DNA of 64,000 bases from Actinobacillus genomosp. 1 (GTDB lineage Bacteria; Pseudomonadota; Gammaproteobacteria; Enterobacterales; Pasteurellaceae), in contig NZ_CP103834.1 of NCBI RefSeq assembly GCF_029774175.1, positions 1-64,000 of the forward strand. The letters run 5' to 3'. The first letter of the stretch is position 1; the number at the start of each line of letters is the position of its first letter. Shown here piece after piece: positions 47,975 through 57,000 of the stretch. The position numbers were made by a program, and so were the translations under genes. Below the pieces are notes generated by a model. It had not been told where the DNA came from. It worked only from the letters and a program-made list of their open reading frames with translations, and did not search any database.

Positions 47975-50788
47975 TTAAGCGAAATGGCGTTTTTCACCTT
48001 CACCCGCTACGTTTTCCACACAACGACCGCATACCGAACTGTGTTCCGCATGAACACCGATATCGGTTGCAAAGTGCCAGCAACGAGGACATTTTTCACC
48101 TTCAGCTCGTTCGACTTTCACTGCTAAACCGGCGACTTCACCTTCAGCCACATCCGCTTCGCTTAACGGTTTAATAACCGCTTGTGAAGTAATCAGTACG
48201 AAACGAAGTTCATTACCAAGTTGTTCCAACATTGCACGAATTTCGTCATTTGCGTAAATCGTCACTTTCGCTTCTAAGCCTGAGCCGATAACTTTATCTT
48301 TACGCGCTTGTTCTAATATACGGTTTGATTCGGCACGTACTTTTAAGATTTGTTGCCAGTAAGCGTCATCTAATTTATCCGCTTCGGTTAAACCGAATAA
48401 GCCTTGATAGAACTCTTCGGTAAACACAAATTCCGAACGACCTTCAACTTGTGGTAAGTAACCCCAAATTTCATCGGCTGTGAATGATAGAATCGGAGCC
48501 ATCCAACGAACTAATGCTTCTGCGATATGCCATAACGCTGTTTGGCAGCTACGGCGTGCAAGGCTGTCCGCTTTAGTCGTATATTGACGGTCTTTGATAA
48601 TATCTAAATAGAATGAACCCATTTCGATAGAACAGAAACGCATTAAACGTTGTACTACAGTATGGAATTGATAGTTGTCATACGCTTCTTTAATATCGTT
48701 TTGTGCTTCTAATGCACAGCTTACCGCCCAACGATCTAATGCGATCATTTCTTCCGGTTTGACTAAATCACGTTTCGGATCAAAACCGTTTAAGTTTGCA
48801 AGTAAGAAACGTGCAGTATTACGGATACGACGATAAGATTCGCCCGCACTATTTAAGATATTGTGCGAAACGGCGATTTCACCGGTATAGTCGGTTGAAG
48901 CCACCCATAAACGTAAAATATCCGCACCGTTTTTATTCCAAACTTCTGAAGGCATAATCACATTGCCGATTGATTTCGACATTTTGCGACCTTTTTCATC
49001 CACCACGAAGCCGTGAGTTAATACCTGTTTATAAGGCGCTTTACCGTTGGTTGCGGTTGATAACATCAACGACGACATAAACCAGCCGCGGTGTTGGTCT
49101 GAACCTTCAAGGTACATATCGGTACTGTTGCCGTTAAATTCCGGACGAGCTTCTACCACTGACGCGTAAGTTGATCCAGAATCGAACCATACGTCTAGGG
49201 TATCCGGTACTTTATGATAAGTTTTCGCATCTTCACCCAGTAATTCTGCCGGTTCTAAATCCCACCAAGCTTGAATACCGGATTTTTCTACACGTTTAGC
49301 AACTTCTTCCAATAATTCTAATGTACGAGGATGTAATTGTTCCGTTTCGTTATGTACGAACATAGTCATCGGCACGCCCCAAGTACGCTGACGAGAGATA
49401 CACCAGTCAGGACGGTTTGCCACCATCGTATCGATACGTGCTTCACCCCAGCTCGGGATCCAACGTACCGATTTAATTTCGCCTAACGCTTGTTTACGTA
49501 AGCCTTGCGTTTCCATACCGATAAACCATTGCGGAGTCGCACGGAAAATAATCGGGGTTTTATGACGCCAGCAATGCGGATAGCTATGTTTGATACGTTC
49601 TAATTTTAATAACGCACCAACCTCTTTTAGTTTTTCTAAAACTTTTTCGTTTGACTCGAATACACCTAAACCGGCAAAGAACGGGGTGGTTGAGATAAAT
49701 TTACCGTCATTCGCCACTAAGCTTGCCATTTCAATATTGTATTTTTTCGATACAACAAAGTCGTCTTGACCGTGATCCGGTGCAGTGTGTACCAAACCGG
49801 TACCGCCGTCAGTGGTTACGTGATCGCCTAAAATTAACGGCACGCTATAATCGTAGAACGGGTGTTGGAATTGCATTAATTCTAATGCGTCACCTTTTAC
49901 TTCGCCGAGTACTTCAACGGCTTCTACGCCGACCGCTTTTTGTACGCTTTCCACTAAATCTTTGACTAAGATAACGCGTTCGTTACCGAATTGAACTAAT
50001 TGGTAGTCGAATTCAGGGTTAATTGAAATCGCTTTATTTGAAGGTAATGTCCAAGGTGTTGTCGTCCAAATTACCGCAGAAATTTGACCGTTTCCTTTAC
50101 CTACCGCATTAAATTTTGCTTCAACTGCAGCACTATCAACCGCTTTAAAACGCACGTAAATAGACGGAGACACTTTATCTTCGTATTCTACTTCCGCTTC
50201 CGCTAATGATGAGCCGCAATCTAAACACCAGTGAACCGGTTTAGAACCTTTGTATAAATGACCGTTCGCAATCACTTTACCTAAAGTACGGATGATTTGT
50301 GCTTCCGTATCGAAATTCATTGTGAGGTACGGATTTTCCCAATCTCCCAAAATCCCCATACGGATAAAGTCGGCTTTTTGTCCTTCGACTTGCTCTTTAG
50401 CATAATCACGGCAAGCCTGACGGAATTCCGCCGCTGAGATTTTCTCGTTCGGTTTGCCTACGATACCTTCTACTTTTAATTCGATTGGTAAGCCGTGGCA
50501 GTCCCAACCCGGAACGTAAGGCGTATCGAAACCTAAAGCGGTTTTCGATTTCATAATAATATCTTTTAAAATTTTATTAACTGCGTGACCAATATGAATA
50601 TTACCGTTTGCATACGGAGGGCCGTCGTGCAGAATGAAAGATTTTTTCCCTTTCGAACTTTCACGTACTTTTTGGTATAAGTTTTTGTCATACCAATTTT
50701 TTAACATATCGGGTTCGCGTTTAGCGAGATCCCCACGCATAGGAAAGCCTGTTTCAGGCAAATTTAAAGTGTTTTTGTAATCAATCAT
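47975..50788 (-). CDS. ileS: Isoleucyl-tRNA synthetase
   Basis: IleS is a class I synthetase with an editing domain. The 937-residue protein (E. coli 938) has the HIGH motif PYANGNIHIGHAVN (near residue 58-71), the CP1 editing domain with TTPWTLPSNKAI and GTGLVHTAPDHGQDDF, the KMSKS motif GRKMSKSIGN (near 602-611), and the C-terminal zinc finger CPRCWHFATDIG...CGRCVENV. It follows ribF on the same strand, as in E. coli, but the usual next gene lspA is not downstream here; pssA follows instead after a terminator. Confidence 0.98.
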   Translation of the reverse strand: MIDYKNTLNLPETGFPMRGDLAKREPDMLKNWYDKNLYQKVRESSKGKKSFILHDGPPYANGNIHIGHAVNKILKDIIMKSKTALGFDTPYVPGWDCHGLPIELKVEGIVGKPNEKISAAEFRQACRDYAKEQVEGQKADFIRMGILGDWENPYLTMNFDTEAQIIRTLGKVIANGHLYKGSKPVHWCLDCGSSLAEAEVEYEDKVSPSIYVRFKAVDSAAVEAKFNAVGKGNGQISAVIWTTTPWTLPSNKAISINPEFDYQLVQFGNERVILVKDLVESVQKAVGVEAVEVLGEVKGDALELMQFQHPFYDYSVPLILGDHVTTDGGTGLVHTAPDHGQDDFVVSKKYNIEMASLVANDGKFISTTPFFAGLGVFESNEKVLEKLKEVGALLKLERIKHSYPHCWRHKTPIIFRATPQWFIGMETQGLRKQALGEIKSVRWIPSWGEARIDTMVANRPDWCISRQRTWGVPMTMFVHNETEQLHPRTLELLEEVAKRVEKSGIQAWWDLEPAELLGEDAKTYHKVPDTLDVWFDSGSTYASVVEARPEFNGNSTDMYLEGSDQHRGWFMSSLMLSTATNGKAPYKQVLTHGFVVDEKGRKMSKSIGNVIMPSEVWNKNGADILRLWVASTDYTGEIAVSHNILNSAGESYRRIRNTARFLLANLNGFDPKRDLVKPEEMIALDRWAVSCALEAQNDIKEAYDNYQFHTVVQRLMRFCSIEMGSFYLDIIKDRQYTTKADSLARRSCQTALWHIAEALVRWMAPILSFTADEIWGYLPQVEGRSEFVFTEEFYQGLFGLTEADKLDDAYWQQILKVRAESNRILEQARKDKVIGSGLEAKVTIYANDEIRAMLEQLGNELRFVLITSQAVIKPLSEADVAEGEVAGLAVKVERAEGEKCPRCWHFATDIGVHAEHSSVCGRCVENVAGEGEKRHFA

Positions 50789-50846
50789 TTTTGTTTTCCA
50801 ATTAATAAAATTTTAGTTTGAATTCGTTTAATTATTAGGTTACTTG

Positions 50847-51809
50847 CTATTTTGCAACATTGCTAAAAAATTCGACCGCTTGTTCTCTATCTTTTTCGAT
50901 TTGTATTTTCAATGCTTCGAAGCTCGGGAATTTTACTTCGTTACGAATCTTACGGATAAAAAAGACTTCTATCGCTTCACCGTAAATCGAACGATTAAAA
51001 TCGAAAAGATGTACTTCAAGTAGCGGCTTTGTACCGTTAATTGTCGGTCGGTTACCGACATTAGCGATCCCGTTATATTTTCCCATTTTCGTTTGAATTT
51101 GTACGGCGAATACGCCTTGTAGCGGGGTAACTAATCGGTTTAGCATAATATTTGCGGTCGGAAAACCGATTGTTCTGCCCAACTTATTACCATGTGCCAC
51201 TCTGCCGCAAATGGAATAGGGTTTACCTAATAATTTTTCGGCTAAAACAAGGTTATCTTGTTGCAACGCCTCCCGAATGAGGGAACTGCTGACTCTTTGC
51301 TCCGCATGACTTAATGTTTGGCTGTCTTCAACGGCAAAACGATATTTTAATCCCGCATTACGTAACAAAGAAAAATCACCGGTTCGATTTACCCCGAAAC
51401 GGAAATCGTCACCTACGCTTAAGTAGCGTACACGCAACTGCTTGACTAATAATTCGCTGATAAAGTCGTCTGCCGACAAATTGGCGAAGCGTTCGTTAAA
51501 TCTTACGCAAAGTACAAAATCAATTCCCGCTTGCTCAAGATATTTTAATTTATCCCGTAATCGCATTAGACGAGCAGGCGGTGTACAAGTGGTTGATTTT
51601 GCACGTTTATTTGCAAAAAACTCTCTTGGCTGCGGCTCAAATAACATAACGACCGAAGGTAAATCTCGCTCAAGAGATTGATCGCATAATCGTGCGAGAA
51701 TATTCTGATGCCCTAAATGAACGCCGTCAAAATTACCGATACTGACAACGCTACCTTTTGCGAGGTCTTTATGATTTGTTAAATTGTATAAGCCACGAAT
51801 GAGTTGCAT
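50847..51809 (-). CDS. ribF: Bifunctional riboflavin kinase/FAD synthetase
   Basis: RibF phosphorylates riboflavin to FMN and adenylates FMN to FAD. The start is at 51809 (MQLIRGLYNLTNHKDLAKG), following TCGGACAAA; a more distant ATG adds 25 unrelated residues. The 320-residue protein has the FAD synthetase module with SIGNFDGVHLGHQNIL and the nucleotidyl-transfer RVSSSLIREAL, then the flavokinase domain with GRTIGFPTANIMLN and NVGNRPT. The ileS start lies 58 bases downstream. Confidence 0.95.
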   Translation of the reverse strand: MQLIRGLYNLTNHKDLAKGSVVSIGNFDGVHLGHQNILARLCDQSLERDLPSVVMLFEPQPREFFANKRAKSTTCTPPARLMRLRDKLKYLEQAGIDFVLCVRFNERFANLSADDFISELLVKQLRVRYLSVGDDFRFGVNRTGDFSLLRNAGLKYRFAVEDSQTLSHAEQRVSSSLIREALQQDNLVLAEKLLGKPYSICGRVAHGNKLGRTIGFPTANIMLNRLVTPLQGVFAVQIQTKMGKYNGIANVGNRPTINGTKPLLEVHLFDFNRSIYGEAIEVFFIRKIRNEVKFPSFEALKIQIEKDREQAVEFFSNVAK

Positions 51810-51980
51810 TTTGTCCGATTTTTTTAAGAAAATTCTATTAATTATACGGTTATCAACAAAAAATGAAAAGTCAATGAAACGCAAAACTCGTTATTTTGCA
51901 TCTAGAATTAAACCTAAAATATTTTTGTTATAGCGTTTTACTGAGAGATTACACTTTTGAATCTGTATTTCTCATTTATC

Positions 51981-52022
51981 ACAAAGAATTATCTTTGTCT
52001 TATATAAAGTATAGAATATAAA
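51981..52022 (+). promoter_or_regulatory. Possible nadR promoter with overlapping inverted repeat
   Basis: TTGTCT (51995-52000) is 16 bp before TATAAA (52017-52022). ACAAAGA (51981-51987) and TCTTTGT (51992-51998) form a 7-bp inverted repeat overlapping the -35 element. It could be an operator. It does not match the TGTTTA-N6-TAAACA NadR site of enterics. The predicted 5' leader would be about 100 bases. Confidence 0.35.
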
Positions 52023-52127
52023 AATATGCTGAAAAATAGCGCATCCATATGATATTTTTTAGATAAATCAATACTCAAATGCTACATTTTGTTTTATCAT
52101 ACCAAAAGTTATTTTGAGGAAAAAACT

Positions 52128-53408
52128 ATGACAAATTTTGCTTACCTTCAACAAAAGCGCAAACAATTAAAAATGAAAGTAAATGATGTTTGTGAGCAAG
52201 CAGGTGTGACTCGCGCATATTTTAATCAATTAGTGAGTGGAAAAATTAAGAATCCGAGTGCGAATAAATTAAAATCATTACATCAAGTGTTAAATATCGT
52301 TGAAGATATGAATCAGCGTGTCGGGATTATTTTCGGTAAATTTTACCCGGTACATACCGGTCATATTAATATGATTTATGAAGCGTTTAGTAAAGTGGAT
52401 ATTCTGCATGTTGTTGTGTGTACGGATGCGGAACGCGATTTACAGCTTTTTAAAGACAGCAAAATGAAACGTATGCCGACCAATGAAGACAGACTTCGTT
52501 GGATGCAGCAAATCTTCAAATATCAACAAAAGCAAATTTTTATTCATCATCTCAAAGAAGACGGTATCCCAAGCTATCCGAACGGCTGGCAAGGTTGGGC
52601 GGATCGCGTAAAAGAATTATTCAATGATAAGAATATTCGTCCGTCGGTCGTATTCAGCAGTGAAGTACAAGATAAAGAACCCTATGAAAGATATTTGGGC
52701 TTGGAAGTATATCTTGTTGATCCTAAACGAGAGTCTTTCGATGTATCTGCGACAAAAATCCGTAATAATCCGTTCCAATATTGGCGTTTTATCCCTAAAG
52801 AAGTTCGTCCTTTCTTCGTAAAAACGATCGCTATTCTCGGTGGTGAAAGTAGCGGTAAATCGGTGTTAGTCAGCAAACTTGCTAATGTATTTAATACCAC
52901 TTCCGCTTGGGAGTACGGACGGGAATTCGTGTTTGATCGCTTGGGCGGTAATGAGCAAGCTATGCAATATTCCGACTACCCTTTGATGGCGTTAGGTCAC
53001 CAGCGTTATATCGATTATGCGATGAAACATGCGCATAAAGTTGCTTTTATCGATACCGATTACATTACGACACAGGCATTTTGTATTCAGTATGAAGGCA
53101 AATCGCATCCTTTCTTAGATTCGATGATCAAAGAATATCCGTTTGACGTCACTATTTTACTTTCAAATAATACGAAATGGGTGGATGACGGAATGCGAAG
53201 CCTTGGATCGGTTAAGCAGCGTCAGCGTTTTCAACAATTACTGAAAAAACTGCTTGAAAAATATAATGTGCCTTATATTGAAATTGAATCGCCAAGCTAT
53301 TTGGATCGTTATAACCAAACCAAAGAAGTGGTGGAAGCGATTTTGAAAGAAGAAGAAATTCCATTGCAATTTAAGCAGTATAACCATACGACGGAAGATA
53401 AAGAATGA
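52128..53408 (+). CDS. nadR: NadR: NMN adenylyltransferase/ribosylnicotinamide kinase with N-terminal helix-turn-helix
   Basis: NadR phosphorylates nicotinamide riboside to NMN and adenylates it to NAD. In Pasteurellaceae that lack de novo NAD synthesis this is the core of the V-factor salvage route. The start at 52128 follows TTGAGGAAAA. The 426-residue protein has an Xre-like helix-turn-helix (about 15-50, VNDVCEQAGVTRAYFNQLVSGKI), the adenylyltransferase motif GKFYPVHTGHI (70-80) and the kinase Walker A GGESSGKS (238-245). In enterics the N-terminal domain makes NadR a repressor; whether it represses here is unknown. Its stop overlaps the start of a metallophosphoesterase gene (ATGA). Confidence 0.95.
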   Translation: MTNFAYLQQKRKQLKMKVNDVCEQAGVTRAYFNQLVSGKIKNPSANKLKSLHQVLNIVEDMNQRVGIIFGKFYPVHTGHINMIYEAFSKVDILHVVVCTDAERDLQLFKDSKMKRMPTNEDRLRWMQQIFKYQQKQIFIHHLKEDGIPSYPNGWQGWADRVKELFNDKNIRPSVVFSSEVQDKEPYERYLGLEVYLVDPKRESFDVSATKIRNNPFQYWRFIPKEVRPFFVKTIAILGGESSGKSVLVSKLANVFNTTSAWEYGREFVFDRLGGNEQAMQYSDYPLMALGHQRYIDYAMKHAHKVAFIDTDYITTQAFCIQYEGKSHPFLDSMIKEYPFDVTILLSNNTKWVDDGMRSLGSVKQRQRFQQLLKKLLEKYNVPYIEIESPSYLDRYNQTKEVVEAILKEEEIPLQFKQYNHTTEDKE

Positions 53409-54103
53409 TACTTTTTGCGGGCGATCCTCATGGTAGTTATCAGCATCTTTATCCTGTACTACAGGAATATAAAGGTGAGGAAATCGCATTGGTCATTTTA
53501 GGCGATCTGCAACTCACAACGCCGCATGAGCTGGATAAACTTGCTCAATATTGCGATATTTGGTTTATTCACGGAAATCACGACAGTAAAACCGTTGCCG
53601 CATTTGACTCGATTTGGAACAGCGAATGGAAAACGCGCAGTTTACACGGCAGAGTTGTGGATATTCAAGGGGTGAAGATCGCCGGATTAGGCGGTGTGTT
53701 TCGAGGGCATATTTGGATGCCGCCGAATCGTCCTATGTTTTTTGACCCGATCCATTATTGCCAATATTGTCCGCAAGAACGTATCTGGCGCGGCGGTTTG
53801 CCTTTACGTCACAGAACGTCGATTTTTCCATCGGATGTTGAAATTTTAGAAGAATTACAGGCGGATATTTTAATTACTCATGAAGCCCCTCGCCCGCATC
53901 CGCAGGGGTTTGCCGTGATTAATCAATTGGCGAAAAAAATGGGCGTTACTAAAATTTTTCATGGACATCATCATGATAATTTTGACTACCGTCCGATAAA
54001 TCGGAATAAACATTGCGATATTTTTAATATCGGTTTTCGTAGCTTAGCGGATATTGACGGTAACTATTTAATTGTTGGTGTGGATGATCGGGATAATCGC
54101 TAA
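53405..54103 (+). CDS. Calcineurin-like metallophosphoesterase coupled to nadR
   Basis: The 232-residue protein has the complete metal-site set of the family: GDPHG (6-10), LGDLQ (33-37), GNHD (57-60), a histidine in ITHEAPR and the C-terminal GHHHD. A Cys-containing insert (YCQYCPQERIWRGG) near residue 118 is unusual. The ATG overlaps the nadR stop by 4 bases, so translation is coupled. It may hydrolyse a phosphate ester in NAD metabolism, but no substrate can be read from the sequence. Related proteins are sometimes annotated only as phosphoesterases. Confidence 0.87.
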   Translation: MILFAGDPHGSYQHLYPVLQEYKGEEIALVILGDLQLTTPHELDKLAQYCDIWFIHGNHDSKTVAAFDSIWNSEWKTRSLHGRVVDIQGVKIAGLGGVFRGHIWMPPNRPMFFDPIHYCQYCPQERIWRGGLPLRHRTSIFPSDVEILEELQADILITHEAPRPHPQGFAVINQLAKKMGVTKIFHGHHHDNFDYRPINRNKHCDIFNIGFRSLADIDGNYLIVGVDDRDNR

Positions 54104-54275
54104 CAAATTTTTAATATAAGTATAGCAAGAGTGTAAAGATATTTGACTTAATATAACAAAAGTTGAATTAACTCTTTCTAGTAGGTCGGAAGATAGGTAA
54201 AATTGCCACAATTCTACAACAATAATTCAACAGATTGTAATAACGGATTTTTAAAATTAATAGAAGGCTTATACA

Positions 54276-54992
54276 ATGCAGAACCCACAAATCTTAATCG
54301 TTGAAGATGAACTTGTTACGCGTAATACACTCAAAAGTATATTCGAGGCGGAAGGTTATGAAGTTTTTGAAGCAACGGACGGCACGGAAATGAATGCCAT
54401 TCTTGCACAGCAAGAGATTAATCTTGTGATTATGGATATTAATCTTCCGGGAAAAAACGGTTTAATGTTGGCACGCGAGTTAAGAGAGAATACTAAAATT
54501 GCTCTGATGTTCTTAACCGGACGTGATAATGAAGTGGATAAAATTCTCGGCTTGGAAATCGGTGCGGACGATTATATCACTAAACCGTTTAACCCTCGTG
54601 AATTAACCATTCGTGCGCGTAATCTGTTACATCGTACTATGAATGAGAAAGAAAAAACGGTAAAAGATGTCGTACAAACGGATAGTTATCGTTTCAACGG
54701 CTGGGAGCTTGATGTTAATAGCCGCAGTCTAATCACACCGGAAGGTGTAGTAAATAAATTACCTCGTAGCGAATTTAGAGCATTACTCCATTTTTGTGAA
54801 AATCCGGGTAAAATTCAAACACGAGAAGATTTATTACTAAAAATGACCGGTCGTGAGCTAAAACCGCATGACCGTACTGTGGATGTGACGATTCGTCGTA
54901 TTCGTAAACACTTTGAAGATCACCCTAATACACCGGAAATCATTGTAACCATTCATGGTGAAGGTTACCGTTTTTGTGGTGAATTAGAGTAG
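54276..54992 (+). CDS. arcA: Aerobic respiration control response regulator ArcA
   Basis: ArcA is the OmpR-family regulator of the ArcAB two-component system, repressing aerobic genes when quinones are reduced. The 238-residue length is identical to E. coli. The receiver domain has DE (11-12), the phosphoacceptor Asp54 (VIMDINLPG), Thr near FLTGRD and Lys in YITKPFNPRE. The C-terminal winged helix ends EIIVTIHGEGYRFCGELE. In A. pleuropneumoniae ArcA has been linked to virulence and biofilm. The 172-base region upstream is AT-rich with no clear promoter that I can single out. The sensor arcB is not in this window. Confidence 0.96.
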   Translation: MQNPQILIVEDELVTRNTLKSIFEAEGYEVFEATDGTEMNAILAQQEINLVIMDINLPGKNGLMLARELRENTKIALMFLTGRDNEVDKILGLEIGADDYITKPFNPRELTIRARNLLHRTMNEKEKTVKDVVQTDSYRFNGWELDVNSRSLITPEGVVNKLPRSEFRALLHFCENPGKIQTREDLLLKMTGRELKPHDRTVDVTIRRIRKHFEDHPNTPEIIVTIHGEGYRFCGELE

Positions 54993-54996
54993 TCAT

Positions 54997-55016
54997 TAAA
55001 CGCCTATAAGCGTTTA
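54997..55016 (+). terminator. Weak hairpin after arcA
   Basis: TAAACGC (54997-55003) and GCGTTTA (55010-55016) pair with a CTATAA loop, followed by the pyrimidine-rich GCATCTTCTTTCT. It lies between arcA and the outer membrane protein gene. Confidence 0.45.
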
Positions 55017-55043
55017 GCATCTTCTTTCTAAAAAGGACATTTT

Positions 55044-55562
55044 ATGAAAAATTTAACAGTTTTAGCATTAGCAGGTTTATTCTCTGCGTCAGCATTTGCC
55101 GCACCGGTCGGAAATACTTTTACCGGCGTAGGTGTAGGCGTTGATCTCACTACCGTAAAATATAAAGTGGACGGCGTGAAAGGTAAACAATCAACCGGCC
55201 CTGCGTTAGTCGTAGATTACGGTATGGATTACGGTGACAATTTTGTCGGTGTTGTACAAGGTAAAGTAAAAGTAGGCAGTACAAAAGTATTTAGCGATGT
55301 AAAACAAAAAACTAAATATACTGTCGCTTATCAACAAGGTTATCGTGTAGCTTCTGATTTACTTCCGTATGTCAAAGTTGATGTGGCGCAAAGTAAAGTC
55401 GGCAATACCAATTTCCGTGGTTACGGTTACGGTGCCGGTGCTAAATATGCCGTATCAAGTAATGTAGAAGTGGGTGCGGAATATACGCGTAGCAATTTAA
55501 GAAAAAGCGGTGCTAAATTAAAAGGTAATGAATTTACTGCGAACCTAGGTTACCGTTTCTAA
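55044..55562 (+). CDS. Small outer membrane beta-barrel protein (opacity-like)
   Basis: The 172-residue protein has a signal peptide (MKNLTVLALAGLFSASAFA, cleaved before AP) and then alternating strands of an eight-stranded barrel: GVGVGVDLTTVKYKV, ALVVDYGMDYG, YTVAYQQGYRV, GYGYGAGAKYAV and EFTANLGYRF. The final Phe is the BamA recognition residue. It resembles opacity/OmpX-type proteins found in Pasteurellaceae. Function is not known; members of the group often bind host surfaces. Ribosome binding site AAAAGGACA. It may be transcribed from its own promoter after arcA. Confidence 0.82.
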   Translation: MKNLTVLALAGLFSASAFAAPVGNTFTGVGVGVDLTTVKYKVDGVKGKQSTGPALVVDYGMDYGDNFVGVVQGKVKVGSTKVFSDVKQKTKYTVAYQQGYRVASDLLPYVKVDVAQSKVGNTNFRGYGYGAGAKYAVSSNVEVGAEYTRSNLRKSGAKLKGNEFTANLGYRF

Positions 55563-55580
55563 TTATTTTTCCCTTATGAC

Positions 55581-55629
55581 AAGCGGTCGTTTCTTGCAAA
55601 AAATTTGCGAAAAACGACCGCTTATTTTT
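55581..55629. terminator. USS hairpin terminator between the outer membrane protein gene and kdsC
   Basis: AAGCGGTCGTTT (55581-55592) and AAACGACCGCTT (55612-55623) pair over 12 perfect bases with two TTGCAAAA-type segments in the loop, followed by ATTTTTTT. The left arm begins with the complete USS core. Confidence 0.85.
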
Positions 55630-55645
55630 TTATTAATGCTTTATT

Positions 55646-56182
55646 TTACTGAGCCATTTTTTCAGCTACGGTTAGAAAGCCGTCTGCAGTCGCATAGATT
55701 TCTTCAAAGCCTTGCGCCTGTAAAATCCGGTCGGACACTTCACGAAATGCGCCTTCTCCACCTGCCTTTTCTAATATCCAATCCGCTTTTGCTTTCACAT
55801 AATCGTGCGCATTACGGGTAGCAATTGCCAGTCCGCAAACCTCAAATGCCGGTAAGTCTAACGTATCATCGCCGATAAAAGCGGTCTGTTCCGCAGTTAC
55901 GCCGGCTTCTCTCATCAATTCAAAACACGCGGAACGTTTTTCCATTTTGCCTAATTTAAACAGAGGCACTTTCAGTACATCAATACGTTTACGCAACAAT
56001 GCCGAATCGCCGCCGGATAAAATTGCAACTTGGATTCCACAGGTTTGCAGCATTTTCATCCCTAAGCCGTCATGGACGTGGAAGCGTTTCATTACTTCGC
56101 CTTCCGCAGTGTAATACATACCACCGTCGGTAAGCACACCGTCCACATCGGTAATCACTAATTTAATCTTAGTTAAATCCAT
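55646..56182 (-). CDS. kdsC: 3-deoxy-D-manno-octulosonate 8-phosphate phosphatase
   Basis: KdsC dephosphorylates KDO-8-phosphate for lipopolysaccharide inner core synthesis. The start at 56182 (MDLTKIKLVITDVDGVLTDGGMYYT) is 9 bases after GAGG; a TTG upstream adds five residues that do not match the family. The 178-residue HAD-superfamily C0-type protein has DVDGVLTDG (with the nucleophile Asp), LSGGDS, and FIGDDTLDLPAF, then GEGAFREV near the C terminus. It forms tetramers in the family. It is divergent from yggS by 54 bases. Confidence 0.95.
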   Translation of the reverse strand: MDLTKIKLVITDVDGVLTDGGMYYTAEGEVMKRFHVHDGLGMKMLQTCGIQVAILSGGDSALLRKRIDVLKVPLFKLGKMEKRSACFELMREAGVTAEQTAFIGDDTLDLPAFEVCGLAIATRNAHDYVKAKADWILEKAGGEGAFREVSDRILQAQGFEEIYATADGFLTVAEKMAQ

Positions 56183-56236
56183 TATTCTGTTCCTCAATAT
56201 GCTATGATTTATCCATTATAGTTTTTGGAGTAAAAA

Positions 56237-56932
56237 ATGTCGATTTCTCAAAATTTATCTGAAATTAAGCAGCAAATTAAGCAAATTTCCCAACAATGCG
56301 GGCGAGATAATGTTCGTTTACTGGCCGTTTCTAAAACCAAACCGGTTGAAGCGATTGAAGAGGCGATTGCCGCTGGACAAACTGCCTTCGGCGAAAACTA
56401 TGTGCAAGAGGGTGTAGAAAAAATTGCTTATTTTGCCCAACAGCCGAATTTAGAATGGCATTTTATCGGACCGTTACAGTCGAATAAAACTCGTTTAGTG
56501 GCGGAAAATTTTGACTGGATTCAAACGGTAGATCGCTTAAAAATTGCCGAACGCTTGAGTGCGCAGCGTCCGGCAAATAAAGCACCGCTCAATGTGCTGA
56601 TTCAGATTAATATTAGTGATGAAGCATCTAAATCCGGTATTCAGCCGGAAGAATTGGATGAGTTGGCAAAAGCGATGAGCCAATTACCGAATTTACGTTT
56701 GCGTGGTTTGATGGCGATTCCGAAGCCGGAAAGTGAGCCGGAGCAGCAAAAAATCGCATTGCGTAAAATGCAGCAACTTTTTGACCGCTTGCAAGCCGAG
56801 TTTGAAGGGATTGATACGCTTTCAATGGGAATGTCCGATGATATGGCGGCGGCGATTGAGTGCGGTTCGACGATGGTGCGTATCGGCACAGCGATTTTCG
56901 GCGCACGAGATTACTCGGTTAAAAATAGTTAA
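56237..56932 (+). CDS. yggS: PLP homeostasis protein (YggS/PLPBP family)
   Basis: YggS binds pyridoxal 5'-phosphate as an alanine-racemase-like TIM barrel without known enzyme activity, and balances vitamin B6 and amino-acid pools. The 231-residue protein has LLAVSKTKPVEAI with the PLP-linked Lys (near residue 35), FGENYVQEGVEKI, WHFIGPLQSNK, LRGLMAIP and SMGMSDDMAAAIECGSTMVRIGTAIFG, all family signatures. Ribosome binding site TTTGGAG. A single USS-like core complement follows its stop. Confidence 0.96.
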   Translation: MSISQNLSEIKQQIKQISQQCGRDNVRLLAVSKTKPVEAIEEAIAAGQTAFGENYVQEGVEKIAYFAQQPNLEWHFIGPLQSNKTRLVAENFDWIQTVDRLKIAERLSAQRPANKAPLNVLIQINISDEASKSGIQPEELDELAKAMSQLPNLRLRGLMAIPKPESEPEQQKIALRKMQQLFDRLQAEFEGIDTLSMGMSDDMAAAIECGSTMVRIGTAIFGARDYSVKNS

Positions 56933-57000
56933 TTTGCAAAAAATTTAGTAAATCGGACCGCTTAAATCATAGCCAATAAATAAAAATTTCTGTATAATCT

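Noticed and set aside
47975..50788. T-box or other riboswitch controlling ileS or ribF
   Set aside because: The leaders upstream of ribF and in the 58-base ribF-ileS gap are too short or lack the conserved T-box or FMN-box sequences.
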